From Parapristionchus giblindavisi (Eukaryota; Nematoda; Chromadorea; Rhabditida; Diplogasteridae), in the NCBI GenBank assembly GCA_943737045.1, contig CALSFV010000205.1, positions 512,001 through 576,000 on the forward strand: a stretch of DNA of 64,000 nucleotides, written 5' to 3'. The position numbers and the translations under genes are program-made. The notes under the pieces were generated by a model, which saw only the letters and a list, made by a program, of their open reading frames with translations, searched no databases and was not told the origin of the DNA. This document shows, in pieces, positions 42,984-54,204 of this stretch. Every line of letters starts with the position of its first letter. The stretch's first letter is position 1.

Positions 42984-44982
42984 AGAGGCCTGTTCCCTAA
43001 GACTCGATCATATTCGACCACCCCCGGACACGTGCGCTAGCAATGAGAACTGGGGGCCCATACTTTGGTGTTAGGAGTGTCACCGGCCCTTATTATACAA
43101 AACAGCAGAAATTTCATGTTTGTGCCCTCAGGCTAATAAAAAAAATATTTAAAAAAAAACGTTAAAAAATCATATTTTTTTCAAATTGTTGAGATGAAGT
43201 CTAAATATCATTTGCGATGGGTCTAAAGTGCACAGAGCTTGCTAATTCACTATTAGCATCGAATGTGCGTTGATTCCAAAACTACTTTTTTGACTCAAAA
43301 ATTTTTTTTTTTCGGACAAATCATCCCTTGTTGTAGATTGCTGCAAAGATTTCCGACCAGGTATTGTAGCTTAAGCAATTCTGCACTGATTTCACCTAAA
43401 ACCGGGTTCTTCCCGTTAGACCATCTTGCCGAAATTTTCGCTCGAATTTCCGTAATCGATGGTTTTCCCTAACAAATGTATTTTCCAAACGTATTTTCCA
43501 AACGATTGGTGCGGAATTGTGGTCTACACAAAGTTTCGAGATGAGACCAGTAAAATTCCACATGAAGCCCATCACTTGGATCAATTTGAAAATTTCGATT
43601 TTCATGACCCGGGGGTCATGATCCGAAAATTTCAAAATTTCTCAAGTTTGAAATGTTTTCATTTATGTGGCTTATTGTGAAGTACTAATGATGTGAATAA
43701 TATTCAGCCAATGCTCAATGGCTGATCTATCTTTTCATCAATTTTTTCGAAAATTTTCATTCTGATAGCGTGCGAAAAATCAAAATTGTGTTTGAATCAG
43801 TTTCCAACTTGCTTTCTGTAGCATTCTGTCATAGTACTTTACAATGTACATAATCAATATGAAAATCGTTTATTTTCGAAAATTCATTTTTTTTTGCCAT
43901 GACCCCGGGGTCATGGAAATCGATTTTTCAAAAGTGAGCCGAATGCCGGGATTTCAGTTCTACTATGTTTACTCATTATGAAAATGCACATTGTCATTGT
44001 CAGTTGCGCATTGTCACAACATTCGAGTCGACAAACTGCAATATTTCAGAAATTTTCCAAAAAAGTAGGCACTCAAATTTAATTTTTTTTAATTTTCGAA
44101 ATTAAACGATTTTCATATTGATTATGTACATTGTAAAGTACTATGACAGAATGTTACAGAAAGTAAGTTGGAAATTGATTCAAACACTATTTTGATTTTT
44201 CGCACGCTATCAGAATGAAAATTTTCGGAAAAAAATATGAAAAGATAGATCAGCCATTGAGCATTGGCTGAATATTATTTACATCATTAGTACTTCACAA
44301 TAAGCCGCATAAATGAAAACATTTCAGACTTGAGAAATTTTGAAATTTTCGGACCATGACCCCCGGGTCATGAAAATCGAAATTTTCAAATTGATCCAAG
44401 CGATGATCTTCTTGTGTAATTTTGCTCGTCTCACCTGTAAACTGTGAGCAGACCACATTTCCGCACTAATCGTTTGGAAAATACGTTTGGAAAATGCATT
44501 TGTTCGGGAAAACCATAGATTACGAAAATTCGAGCGAAAATTTTGGCAAGATGGTCTAACGGGAAGAACCCGGTTTTAAGTGAAATCAATGCAGAATTGC
44601 TTAGGCTACAATACCTGGTCGGAAATCTTTGCAGCAATCTATAACAAGCGATAATTTGTCCGAAAAAACCAAAATTATGAATCAAATTAGTGGTTTAGGA
44701 ATCAACGCAGATTCGATGCTAATAGTGAATAAGCAAGCTCTATGCAACCTGGACGCACCACAAATGATATTTAGACTTCATCTCAACAATTTGAGAAATT
44801 ATGATTTTTAAACATTTTCACACTTAAATAAATTTTTCTAATAGCCTGAGGGCACAAACAGGAAATTTCTGCTGTTTTGTGTAATAAGGGCCGGTGACAC
44901 TCCTAACACTCAAGTATTGACCCCCAGTTCTCATTGCTAGCGCACGTGTCCGGGGGGTGGTCGAGTCTTAACGACCATCTCT
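42984..44982. mobile_element. 2-kb fold-back DNA element B, 4-bp TSD CTTA
   Basis: Nearly the whole element is one palindrome with arms of about 950 bp meeting near 43,985. The ends share AGAG, TAAGACTCG and GACCACCCCCCGGACACGTG. CTTA is duplicated at 42980-42983 and 44983-44986. The arms contain CATGACCC-GGGTCATG palindromes. No coding capacity is seen. Confidence 0.8.
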
Positions 44983-45027
44983 CTTAATCGTACTTAAACT
45001 TTAGTTAATGTCTCACTTAATCTTACT

Positions 45028-45145
45028 TAACGGGAGCTTTACCTCTCTCAATGGTCTCTACATTGTGCCCAGTATTTCTCTGTTCTCTAACAACGAGAAA
45101 GCATTGCGCGTCGAAGAGACCATTGAGAGAGGTTACGTTCCCTTT
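45028..45145. mobile_element. Short hairpin MITE in GPN3 copy 3 intron 5
   Basis: CCTCTCTCAATGGTCTC and its complement GAGACCATTGAGAGAGG are 60 bp apart, with AAAGGGAACG-like ends. Confidence 0.6.
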
Positions 45146-45509
45146 AAACTTAGGTTAAGTTCTTACTTAATCTAACCTTAAACTTGTTCTATCATCTAAC
45201 TTATTCTTATTCTACCGTGATATTCTCTTCTAGACTAATCGCTGGTGCCCTCACAGCCATGTCATCCATGGTATCACTCGAGACGGCCGCTGTGAATGTA
45301 TTCACGAAGATGGACCAACTGTCGAGAGATGAAAAGAAACATGTCGAGGTACGGTATGAATGGGCAGGGTTACGGTAGCTGATCGATCGATAATGAGTAA
45401 AGGTCTCAAAGGTCTAGAGGATAGCACAAATTGTGTGAGCAATGATATCAGTGAAGATGATTGTGGTTATGCGAGACAAAGATTATATTCGAGCAATGGA
45501 GATGTTGAT

Positions 45510-45710
45510 TACATGCATAGGTCAAAAAGTATGTTGCAAAGTACCAAGTCTGACCGTGTTTTGAGCCAAAATTTCACAAAAATGGAAAAAACCTGACCAG
45601 ATTTTGAGCCAAAAATTCACAAAAATCGGAAAACCTGACCGGATTTTGAGCTAAATTTGCCAAAAATTGAAAAACCTGATCGGATTTAGAAAACCGATAA
45701 CCTAGCTATA
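45510..45710. repeat. Tandem repeat in GPN3 copy 3 intron 6
   Basis: About four imperfect units of roughly 50 bp with CCTGACCGGATTTTGAGC and AAAATTTCACAAAAATCGG. Relics of the same repeat are near 12,600 and 38,760. Confidence 0.6.
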
Positions 45711-46400
45711 CGACCTATGATTACATGATGGGGTGAATCGGTTATCCTTGATCTTTGATCTTTGCTCCTCAGGACATGCTCGACTCGGATTGCCTATCGC
45801 TAGTGGATGATGTGCAGTAGGATCCGTGGAACGAGAGACACGCCGCTCTGAGTAGGGCCATCGCTACGGTAAGTGATCCTTAACGGTACTTAAGGTTACT
45901 TAGCGGGACTTAGCAAGGTCATAAGGATGAGTTATCGTTACTTAACTTTACTTAGCCTGCTAAGGCCATAAGACTTACTTATCATTACTTAACAGGACTT
46001 AGCATGGTGAGGTCATAAGTATGAGTTATCGTTACTTAACTTTACTTAGCCTGCTAAGGCCATAGGACTTACTTAACGTTACTTAACGGGGCTTAGCCTG
46101 CTAAGGTCATAAGTATGGATTAAGGTCCTCGACGACTATTCCATGTTCCGTATGGTGGCCCTTGACAACACAGAAGAGGAGAGCATCGAGGATCTGCTTT
46201 TGATGATCGACACGACCATACAGTATGCGTACTTATTTGAATATTTGAATTTCCCGCCCTTTTCTGTTTTTCCAAGAGCCTAGTGTGAATTTGACATGAA
46301 TCGAATTCGAAGGGTTACGGTAGATTTATTGATTGATTTGAGGCACGGTGAGGGCGCCGAAGTGCACGATCGTATACCCGGAAAAGTCGATCCAGAATAA

Positions 46401-47152
46401 GATACCGTATATTGAGAATGATCGACTACACCACGGCACCGAACTGTGTTACACCACCACACCACAATGATTACACACTGTCTACTTTTGCCTTTGTTCG
46501 CTAACTGTTGTGATCTTCCGGTATTGATTTATTGATTTATTGATTGATTTGTTTGTTGATGTTGTTATGTTTTGATAAACTTATACGATGTGAATTGAAG
46601 TTGTGAATTCTTGCAAGCGTGTATCGCATATAATCTGTAGTCACGAAAATAATAGCAAGAGTGGCGAGATAGTGTACAAAACGAGAAGGGTTTTTTTCGG
46701 AATCCACCGCTATTTTTGTACAGAACATAAGTCTTAACCGTTCGATAAAATAATTGAAATGTAAAAACGTAATGTAAATGTAAAAAACACACCCATTGAA
46801 TATGTGTTTCACGATGATCATAAACGACCTTGAGAGATTTAATAGACCGATGAGAAAAGTGCCCTCGAGAGATTTAATAGACCGATGAGAAAAGTGATAC
46901 AGTTAATACTCGGGAACAATTTATTATCTTGACCATGTTGTACCTTTTGTATCGTTTTTGGTGCATATCGTAAGCCATATGCGCAATCCACTCGAGTTCA
47001 TGTGTAATAAAATTGCTTTTTCCCATTATTGAACGATGTCGTCATTGTCGTTTTGAAAGGCGGTTATAGCATCCGCACGTATACTGTGGTTATTGATTTA
47101 TGAAGTGTCAATTATTGATTGATTCATTAATTCATTTTCTCAGTCTACAACA
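46401..47152 (+). other. GPN3 flank, DEPDC5 deletion junction and GPN3 upstream region
   Basis: Downstream of copy 3 the DEPDC5 unit is gone. Sequence jumps near 46,787 from the GPN3 flank to a piece of the last DEPDC5 intron (CACACCCATTGAATATGTG), then to the upstream region of copy 4. AATAAA is at 47006-47011 and an acceptor TTTTCTCAG ends near 47,143. Confidence 0.6.
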
Positions 47153-50100
47153 ATGAAGTGTCTTCAACTCGTGATCGGACCTGCGGGCAGTGGAAAGGTA
47201 GACTCTACACTTTTACAAAAGTTTGTTTGATGTTTCGGCCGGTTTCCTAATTTATTGCGTGTTTGATAATGATCGTTGATGATGATCATTCCCTTCTTCT
47301 TGGGCTAATTTAAATACAATCAAAATTCGTTCAGAATCACATTTGTCACTGATATTAATCAATAACTACATGAATACTCTACCCCTTTTGTTTAATTGTC
47401 AGGATAATCAATCAATACTATGATATTATAATAAATGGAAAGGTAGATTATGTACACCCGTTGCTTTGATGTTTCGGCCGTTTGCTTAATTCCTTACCCG
47501 TTTGAGAACTTTGATCCTTCCTTTTCTTCCTGGTCTAATAAACGCAATCATAATTCGTTCAGAATCTCACTAGCCTGTGATAGTAATCAATAACCAAATG
47601 AATACTGTACCCATTTTGTCTATTTGCCAGCATAATCAATCAATAATATGATATTAATCAATCAATAATATTTGCAGTCAACATACTGTTCTGTGATGGC
47701 TAATCACTTTGCCGCTCTCCATCGACCCGTTGAGATCGTCAACCTCGATCCGGCAGCTGAGTCATTCAATTACACACCTTCCGTCGGTAAGTTCGAGTGT
47801 TTAAGTGTATTTATACCTAACTGATAAGTAAGTAGCACTTATGCCCAAATTCCAAATGCACAAAATATTTTCCCCCAAAATGAGATATGCGAAAAAATTG
47901 GAAAATATAATAATAGCATATTGGGGGAAATTCTTCGTGGGCATTATGTAGTCAATCATACCAATAATGTCAATGTCTTTGTCAGCCATACCAAGAACCG
48001 GTTTAGTTCATGGTTTCGTAAGTATATTGTTGTATCCCTTTGTAGATCATACATTGCCATACCCTCGCAATGCGAGGATTGACCCACTATATAAGGCTCA
48101 TTTTAGGCCACTTTATAAAAAAAAGGAAGCTAAAAATGACGATTTTTAAGCGAAAATAACGAATTTTGTGAATCAACCCACCCTATTTCGAGAATTGACC
48201 TACTATATAAAAATAGACTGCGAGGGTAGCGAAAATATATGTTTGTAGATATCCGTGATCTGATCTCTGTCGACGACCTTCTCGAAGATGAAGATATCAT
48301 TATGGGACCGAACGGAGGACTCGTATTGTGCATGGAGTAAGTAGGACATTTACCAGGATTACGGTAAAGGGCGGAGTTTGAGTACGGTATGAGGTGGGGA
48401 TACTGTGGCATCCCAGCCTCCTACCGTAACCAAAATCTCACCAACTATTATTACGATGAAGATCCCTGATTACGATACGACGTTTACAACCCTTTTGGTC
48501 ACCGTGAAATGGACTCAGTAAAGACGGTAAACGAAGAAATAGTGTTTTAAGCGAAGAGACGATTCATGGTCGACTGAATTTTGTACCTTTCATATATTCA
48601 TCTACTTACCAGATACGTCTCACAGAACATGGAGTGGATTCGTGATCAGCTCACAGATGGCGATGATGCCTACGTCATCGTTGACTGTCCCGGCCAGATC
48701 GAGCTGTACTCCCATCTGCCGGTTAGAGATTATTGATCGATTGATTGACGGGTTACGGTAGCTAATGGTTATGGTAACTACCCGGTAAAACGGACTTTGA
48801 TAGTGGTGGGGCTATTGTCCTTTTTGTTGTCGTTGATTGACTTGTTTTGCTAGTTGATTGGTTGACTGATTGATTAATTGAATGATTCATTTATGGATTG
48901 ACTGATAGATAGATTCATTGACTTATCGATTGATTAATTGATTTATCGATTGATTGATTATCTTCAGGTAATGAAGGACATAGTAACAGCATTTCTCGCA
49001 TGGGACTACAACGTCTGCTCCCTCTTCATGATCGACTCGCATTTTGTGCTCGAACCGGAAAAGTGAGAGGGGGATGAGGGGTTACGGTAAGCTGATTCTG
49101 GGACGGTAGGGTTCAATGGAGATATGCCGTAGGGCTGATATCTGATTACGGTTGGGAACGATTCAACAGATACCTGAAAGCACATCCAATTCTTTCCTCT
49201 ACATATCATAGATTCTCTAAAACGCTAATTCACCAGGCCGACACGTGGTCCGACTGACTCTTTTTTACTATTATTTTATTAGGATATGAATACTTGGTAG
49301 AACTCATTCTAACAATAAGGAAATCAGTATCTCACTTAGCCTTACGTAAGCTTATCAATAAGTTAGGGTCTAACTTAAACATTACCTAATGTCTGACTTA
49401 ACCTAACTTAAACTTGTTCTTACATCTGACTTATTCTTATCCCACCATAATAATCTCTCATAGACTAATCGCTGGTGCCCTCACTGCCATGTCATCCATG
49501 GTATCACTCGAGACGGCCGCTGTGAATGTACTCACGAAGATGGACCAACTGTCCCGAGATGAAAGGAAACATGTCGAGGTACGGTACGAATGGGCAGGGT
49601 TACGGTAGACCATCGATCGATAATTGTTGGGCTCAAGGTCTCGAAGATCTAGAAGATAGGACAAATTGTGTGGGGAATGAGATCAGTGATGATGATTGTG
49701 GTTATGTGAGACAAAGATTGTAATCGAGCAATGGGGATGTTGATTACATGATGGGGTGGTTGGGTTGATCTTTGATCTTTGATCTTTGATCTTTGCTGCT
49801 CAGGACATGCTCTACTCGGATTGTCTCTCGCTAGTGGACGATGTGCAGGAGGATCCGTGGAACGAGAGACACGCCGCTCTGAGTAGGGCCATCGCTACGG
49901 TAAGTGATCCTTAATGGTACTTAACGTTGCTTAGAGTAACTTAGAATGATAAGGTCATAAATAAGAGTTAACGTTGCTTAACTTTATTAGCCTACTATGT
50001 GTAGGCGACTTACTTAACGTTACTTAACGGGATTTACCATGATAAGGTCATAAGACTTACTTAACAGCACTTAGTGCGCTAAGGTCATAAGTATGAGTTA

Positions 50101-50378
50101 AGGTCCTCGACGACTATTCCATGTTCCGTATGGTGGCCCTCGACAACACAGAAGAGGAGAGCATCGAGGATCTACTTCTGATGATCGACACGACCATACG
50201 GTATGTGTAGTTATTTGAATTTTTGAATTTCCCGCCCTTTTCTGTTTTTCCAAGAGCCTAGTGTGAATTTGACATGAATCGAATTCGAAGGGTTACGGTA
50301 GATTTATTGATCGATTTGAGGTACGGTGAGGACGCCGAAGTGCACGATCGTATACCCGAAGAAGTCGATCCAGAATAA
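47153..50378 (+). CDS. GPN3: GPN-loop GTPase 3, copy 4 (intact)
   Basis: Exons: 47153-47197, 47678-47786, 48249-48336, 48613-48721, 48968-49062, 49464-49578, 49804-49899, 50103-50200, 50321-50378; 270 aa with no stop. P-loop, GPN loop, DCPGQIEL and TKMD are all kept. Differences from copy 1 include V62L, F78L, R127L, D191Y, D203E and a Gln-to-Arg change before the YGED end, more than expected for a strictly constrained duplicate. Intron 1 contains a partial duplication of itself (about 47,445-47,560) and intron 2 a 165-bp MITE. The upstream poly(A)/acceptor pair matches the other copies. Whether copy 1 or copy 4 is the main functional gene cannot be told. Confidence 0.9.
48062..48226. mobile_element. 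165-bp MITE with CCCTCGCA ends, TSD TA
   Basis: CCCTCGCA and TGCGAGGG ends lie between TA duplicates at 48060-48061 and 48227-48228, just before the exon 3 acceptor of GPN3 copy 4. TTGACCCACTATATAA is repeated inside in inverted context. Confidence 0.7.
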
Positions 50379-50726
50379 GATTCCGTACGTTGAGAATGAT
50401 CGGCCACACCACGGCACCGAACTGTGTTACACCACCACACCAAAATGATTCCACACTGTCTACTTTTGCCTTTGTTCGCTAACATTTGTGATCTCCCGGT
50501 ATTGATTGATTGATTGATTTGTTTGTTGATGTTGTTATGTTTTGATAAACATATATGATGTGAATGGAAGTTGTAAATTCTTGAAACGCGTTTATTGCAT
50601 ATATAATAGCAAAAGGGGCGAGGTTTTTTGACTAATGTAATGAAATAAATTTATTGATATCCACTTTTGCAAAAGAGTTTTAGGATCGAGATAGAATATC
50701 TAATCGTTTTTTTCAATCGCCTGCAG

Positions 50727-50886
50727 TTGTCTGATCCGACGCTCGAGCGAAATCCATCCAGGTACTGTGTGTAGTTTGATGCCCTGCGTTGTGTAGTTTG
50801 ATCTGATCTTTGATCTTTGATCCCTGCAGATTTTGTCGTCAAGGCGGCGTCGAGCTGAGCACCGATGACTTGGACGCTGATGCTGT
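50727..50886 (+). pseudogene. DEPDC5 exon relics downstream of GPN3 copy 4
   Basis: It retains the exon SDPTLERN (about 50,727-50,760) and the exon with [17 protein letters not shown], whose donor region reads GATGCTGTATGG instead of GATGGGGTATG. About 100 bp later the sequence passes to the flank of MSP gene B, exactly as near 940-1,060 for copy A. No product is expected. Confidence 0.7.
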
Positions 50887-51174
50887 ATGGGTTGTTGTTT
50901 TCCTTGATCAACGGATATGAACTGGTGAACTATTTGCCTAACACTTCTTGTAAAGATTGTGTGGCGAGAAAGCGCCGGGTCAAAGGTCCAATTGTCTGAA
51001 ACAGGCTTGATGCTAAATGTAACCAGTCACTCGATAAGGTATTTGAAATGTAAGAAACGTAGATGTAATAAAATAAGTTTTAATATCCACTAATCCTAAA
51101 CGATGGAGATGATTGTTATATGTTTATTGTGGTATTTTGATAGTACAGCAGAACAAGGCCCCTCAAAAGTATAA

Positions 51175-51600
51175 TGGAAAAAAACACACTTCCAAAAGTT
51201 GTATCATTGTTATCATTGGGAGTGTACGGTATTGTGCTACCGTAACCGTCCGCAATTGCGAACTTTTTTTTTTCTCAGTCGACTCATGACCCGGGGTTCA
51301 TGGTTGAAAATTGCCGAAGTTGAAAAATTCATGATGACGGGAGATTAATTACAAGTTACCATTATATCAATAGTGAGCTAACTTTTATCTTTCTGAATAC
51401 CGTAACCCGAACTCATTATTGATATAATGGCAACTAGTATTTGAGTCGGAGTGCCATGAATTTTTCAATTCGACCATTTTCAACCATGAACCCGGATCAT
51501 GGGTCGACTGAAAATATAAGTTCGCGATTCCAGACGGTTACGGTAGCACAATACCGTACACTTCCACTGATAACAATGATACAACTTTTGTTGCCATAGG
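51175..51600. mobile_element. Fold-back element upstream of MSP gene B
   Basis: Arms of about 180 bp are inverted (51,196-51,380 and 51,415-51,597): GTTGTATCATTGTTATCA with GATAACAATGATACAACT, and TCATGACCCGGGGTTCATGG with CCATGAACCCGGATCATGGG. MSP copy A lacks the insertion. Confidence 0.65.
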
Positions 51601-51841
51601 CCATCTCCCAACAGATTTATGATCCGTTGCCGAAATGATCGTTGCCGAAATGATCGCACCCCATAGTACAGGAGGGTAATGTACTCTCAAAAGTATACTT
51701 CATTTTCCAGTTAATTTAATTTACATTTTTACTCATTATTTCGAACACGTCGCATTAGCGTGGCCACTCATCTGTCTTTCCATTTCATTTTGATATTCGA
51801 TTGTGGTGAAGGGAGGTCGGCACGGTTTTTTTCTTGGAGAA

Positions 51842-52964
51842 ATGGCGAAGTCGAAGGAATCAAAGTCGAAGGCATCGAAGTCGAAGAAATCGAAATCGAA
51901 GGAAGATAAGACGAAAGAAGATAAGACGAAGGAAGAAAAGACGAAGGAATTGAAGACACAGGATTCTAAATCGAAGGAGTCGAAGAAATCGAAGAGGTCC
52001 AAGAAGGAAAAGCCCAAGAGACCGACGGTCAAAATGCCCAAAGAGGAGCTTCCGCAATTCAAACTCGAGGTTGATCTTTGATCTTTTACAATAATTTATC
52101 TTTGATCTTTGATCTTTAGCTGACTCGCCAGGAAAAAAAGGCGGACAAAATTGTACTGGTCTACGAGAAGGATCGGGGCAGTTCATACTGCGATCTGGTC
52201 ATCAAGAATCAATTGACGGAATATTACTCATATAAGGTCAGAGATCAAATATTCAATAATTCAAATTTGTTAAATTATTATTAAGATAGTCTAATAGTTT
52301 TATAAAAGCCTAGAGAAACGTGATCGGTGTTTCGGCCCTTGGTCTAGACACCGACCACTCCCCTGGGGTTGGGCCTCGTCAGTAGACAAGCCCCAGGAGA
52401 ACAATTATTTGAGTATTGTTTAAAAAAGGAAAAAAAAACGAAAAGATCAAAGATCAAAGTTTATCTGTCGTTCAGGTGAAATGCAGTGATATAGTGAACT
52501 TTCGAACGCGTAAATCGATAGGATTTCTGGCACCCAATACCAAGGACATCATTCGGGTTGGTCTTTGGTCATTTATCTTTGGACTTTGATCTTTGATCTT
52601 TCGAGTTTGATCTTTAATCTTTGGCACAACTTCTATAGATCATTCATCATGGCCTCGCGAAGCCTGATGAGAAGACGACGTACGCCGTCTCAATCGAACA
52701 TGTGCCATGCACGCAGATAGAGGCGATGAAACAGATGCGCACGGTTTGATCTTTGATCTTTGGCCCTTGTTCTTTGATCTTTGATCTTTTCAGAAAATAT
52801 GGCGAGTCGACACGAAACCTGACGGCGGAAAGCGGATCCCAATCGAATTTCGACCGGTTTGTAATTTATGAAACTGAAAATTTCTTAGAAGTTAATGCTT
52901 TCAGAAGACTCATAAGAAGGACAAAAGTTTGAAGGACCTAAAGACAGACAATACAGTATATTGA
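51842..52964 (+). CDS. MSP-domain protein with Lys/Ser-rich N-terminus, copy B
   Basis: Six exons (51842-52069, 52120-52236, 52476-52556, 52639-52743, 52794-52856, 52905-52964) again give 217 aa. The lysine/serine-rich head and MSP domain match copy A with few substitutions, for example EKKADKIVLVY against DEKADKIILIY, and LKDLKTDNTVY at the end. Both copies keep an open frame and all splice sites, which argues for recent duplication with both possibly expressed. Intron 2 has grown from 48 to 239 bp through insertion of a solo Penelope terminal repeat. Upstream there is a fold-back element not present in copy A. Confidence 0.8.
52249..52440 (-). mobile_element. Solo Penelope-like terminal repeat with hammerhead core
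   Basis: Compared with MSP copy A, intron 2 has gained about 190 bp. On the minus strand it carries GTCTA, CTGACGA, GGCCC, then CGGTGTC (cleavage triplet), TAGAC, GGGCC, GAAAC and ACCG, at 52398-52325. The order and spacing match the element at 14,731, but the sequence is a different subfamily. Confidence 0.7.
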
Positions 52965-52989
52965 GCAATTTAGTACGGAAGATTAATCA

Positions 52990-53160
52990 TTTCTATAATA
53001 ATTGTCTTTCTTTATTAAAAATCACGGAGAAGGGTACTTCTTCTAATCACACCTTTCCTTGTAATAGATTCAATCGGTGTAGTTCGGTTGGTCTTAGATC
53101 AGTTACATTTTGCTCATCCTTCCATCCCGCTCAAACTATAGGTCTTCGTCGTAGTGTAAT
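52990..53160. other. Unidentified 170-bp insertion downstream of MSP gene B
   Basis: Copy A runs straight from AATAATCA to TAATAAAACTTTATT; here about 170 bp intervene. No repeat family or coding similarity is recognised. Confidence 0.4.
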
Positions 53161-53704
53161 AGTAATATTAAAACTTTATTCTGCAGGTTCACTGACATCA
53201 TTCCGTGGTACCACAGAACCAATGAACCTAACGAGAATAAACGTCATTCATTCATGTGTACTGCAGATTACAAATACTAATGCTGAAAAAATGCAAATAC
53301 GCTATTCAAAAATTGAGAAAAGAACAGAAAAACAGGGAAACTCTCCACTTTGTACACTTCAAAAAATTGAATTTTCACCGCTTGTAGCCATGCAAAGGTG
53401 TACTTACTGATTCATTTTCATTCGCAGGTAACACATAGATTTGACAGCATTTTGCGGGTTTGATTGTGAAAATCTGTTTATGACTGTATGTATTCAAAAG
53501 TTACGACAAGAGAATAATTTGATGTTGAAACTGGGATAATAATAATATATCGCATGTTGGTGAAAAGAGAAAGAGAGAATTTTTATTCGTGAACAACTAA
53601 AGTACATTTTATAATGAGAAGTTGCGACGACATAGCTGCAATTAGAATAGAGTCTAAAAGCTGTTAATTTTATTGATTTATTGAAATATTGTCATGAAAT
53701 ATTG

Positions 53705-54125
53705 TCATCCGGCTATAGTTGAGTTAAGCTTGGATCCTCCCAGAGCTCTGGTGATCTGCAATAAATATCGATTACTTAACGTAATCAGGCAAAATAACTC
53801 ACAGAATCGACAAAACCCTCTAACTGCGTTACAATACTGCTCACGAGTGGAGTGTATTGTACACCGAGAAATGTTCCATTGGGAGCCTGAATTTCTGCTT
53901 ACGTTTTACTCAAATCAATTATATAAAAAAGGATTGATCAAAAATCGAACTTACAATTTCTCCCAAACCGGGAATTCTGCTCACGATTGCAGAATTGGTG
54001 TCCAGTATTCTGTTGGTTAGGTCTGCGAATGTGATTAAATATTTGTCATTTATATTTAAACAGAAAAACTCACTTCCGATAGTTTCCAGAATGCTGTCTG
54101 CAATACCTCGCTTGATCAGCAAGAG
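53705..54125 (-). CDS. Partial minus-strand gene, C-terminal 84 residues
   Basis: Four exons on the minus strand fit in phase: 54074-54125, 53955-54022, 53803-53886, 53705-53755 with a TGA stop. Introns of 51, 68 and 47 bp have GTGAGT/GTAAGT donors and CAG acceptors. The protein is LLLIKRGIADSILETIGN, LTNRILDTNSAIVSRIPGLG, APNGTFLGVQYTPLVSSIV, then a short tail ending STIAG. It is a mild amphipathic sequence rich in I, L, S and G without known motifs. Further 5' exons are not found; a LINE tail sits directly upstream in the preceding intron. The family is unknown, and it may be a remnant. Confidence 0.5.
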
Positions 54126-54126
54126 C

Positions 54127-54190
54127 TAAATGTATAATAATAATAATATTTATGCGTTTTCAAGGAAACACGGTACAGAAAATAAGAAAA
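54127..54190 (-). mobile_element. LINE 3' tail fragment
   Basis: The minus-strand sequence TTTCTGTACCGTGTTTCCTT GAAAACGCATAAATATTATT (split here) matches the 3' end of the LINE at 28,500-28,540, so this is a severely 5'-truncated insertion. Confidence 0.65.
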
Positions 54191-54204
54191 AAAAATCTTG
54201 TTCA

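Larger units (their letters stand above)
41181..46400 (+). pseudogene. GPN3: GPN3 copy 3, nonsense mutation in exon 7
   Basis: Exons: 41181-41225, 41477-41585, 41770-41857, 42183-42291, 42585-42679, 45234-45348, 45773-45868, 46125-46222, 46343-46400; all lengths match copy 1. The codon after VQ in exon 7 is TAG (45818-45820) where others have GAT or GAG, so the product would end at residue 202. Extra changes support relaxed constraint: S58C, G74R right after the GPN motif, F137L, L172F, and several in the last exon (first Tyr to His, EDA to EGA, EEV to GKV). The acceptor of exon 5 has been replaced by the 124-bp element and intron 5 holds element B. Confidence 0.88.
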
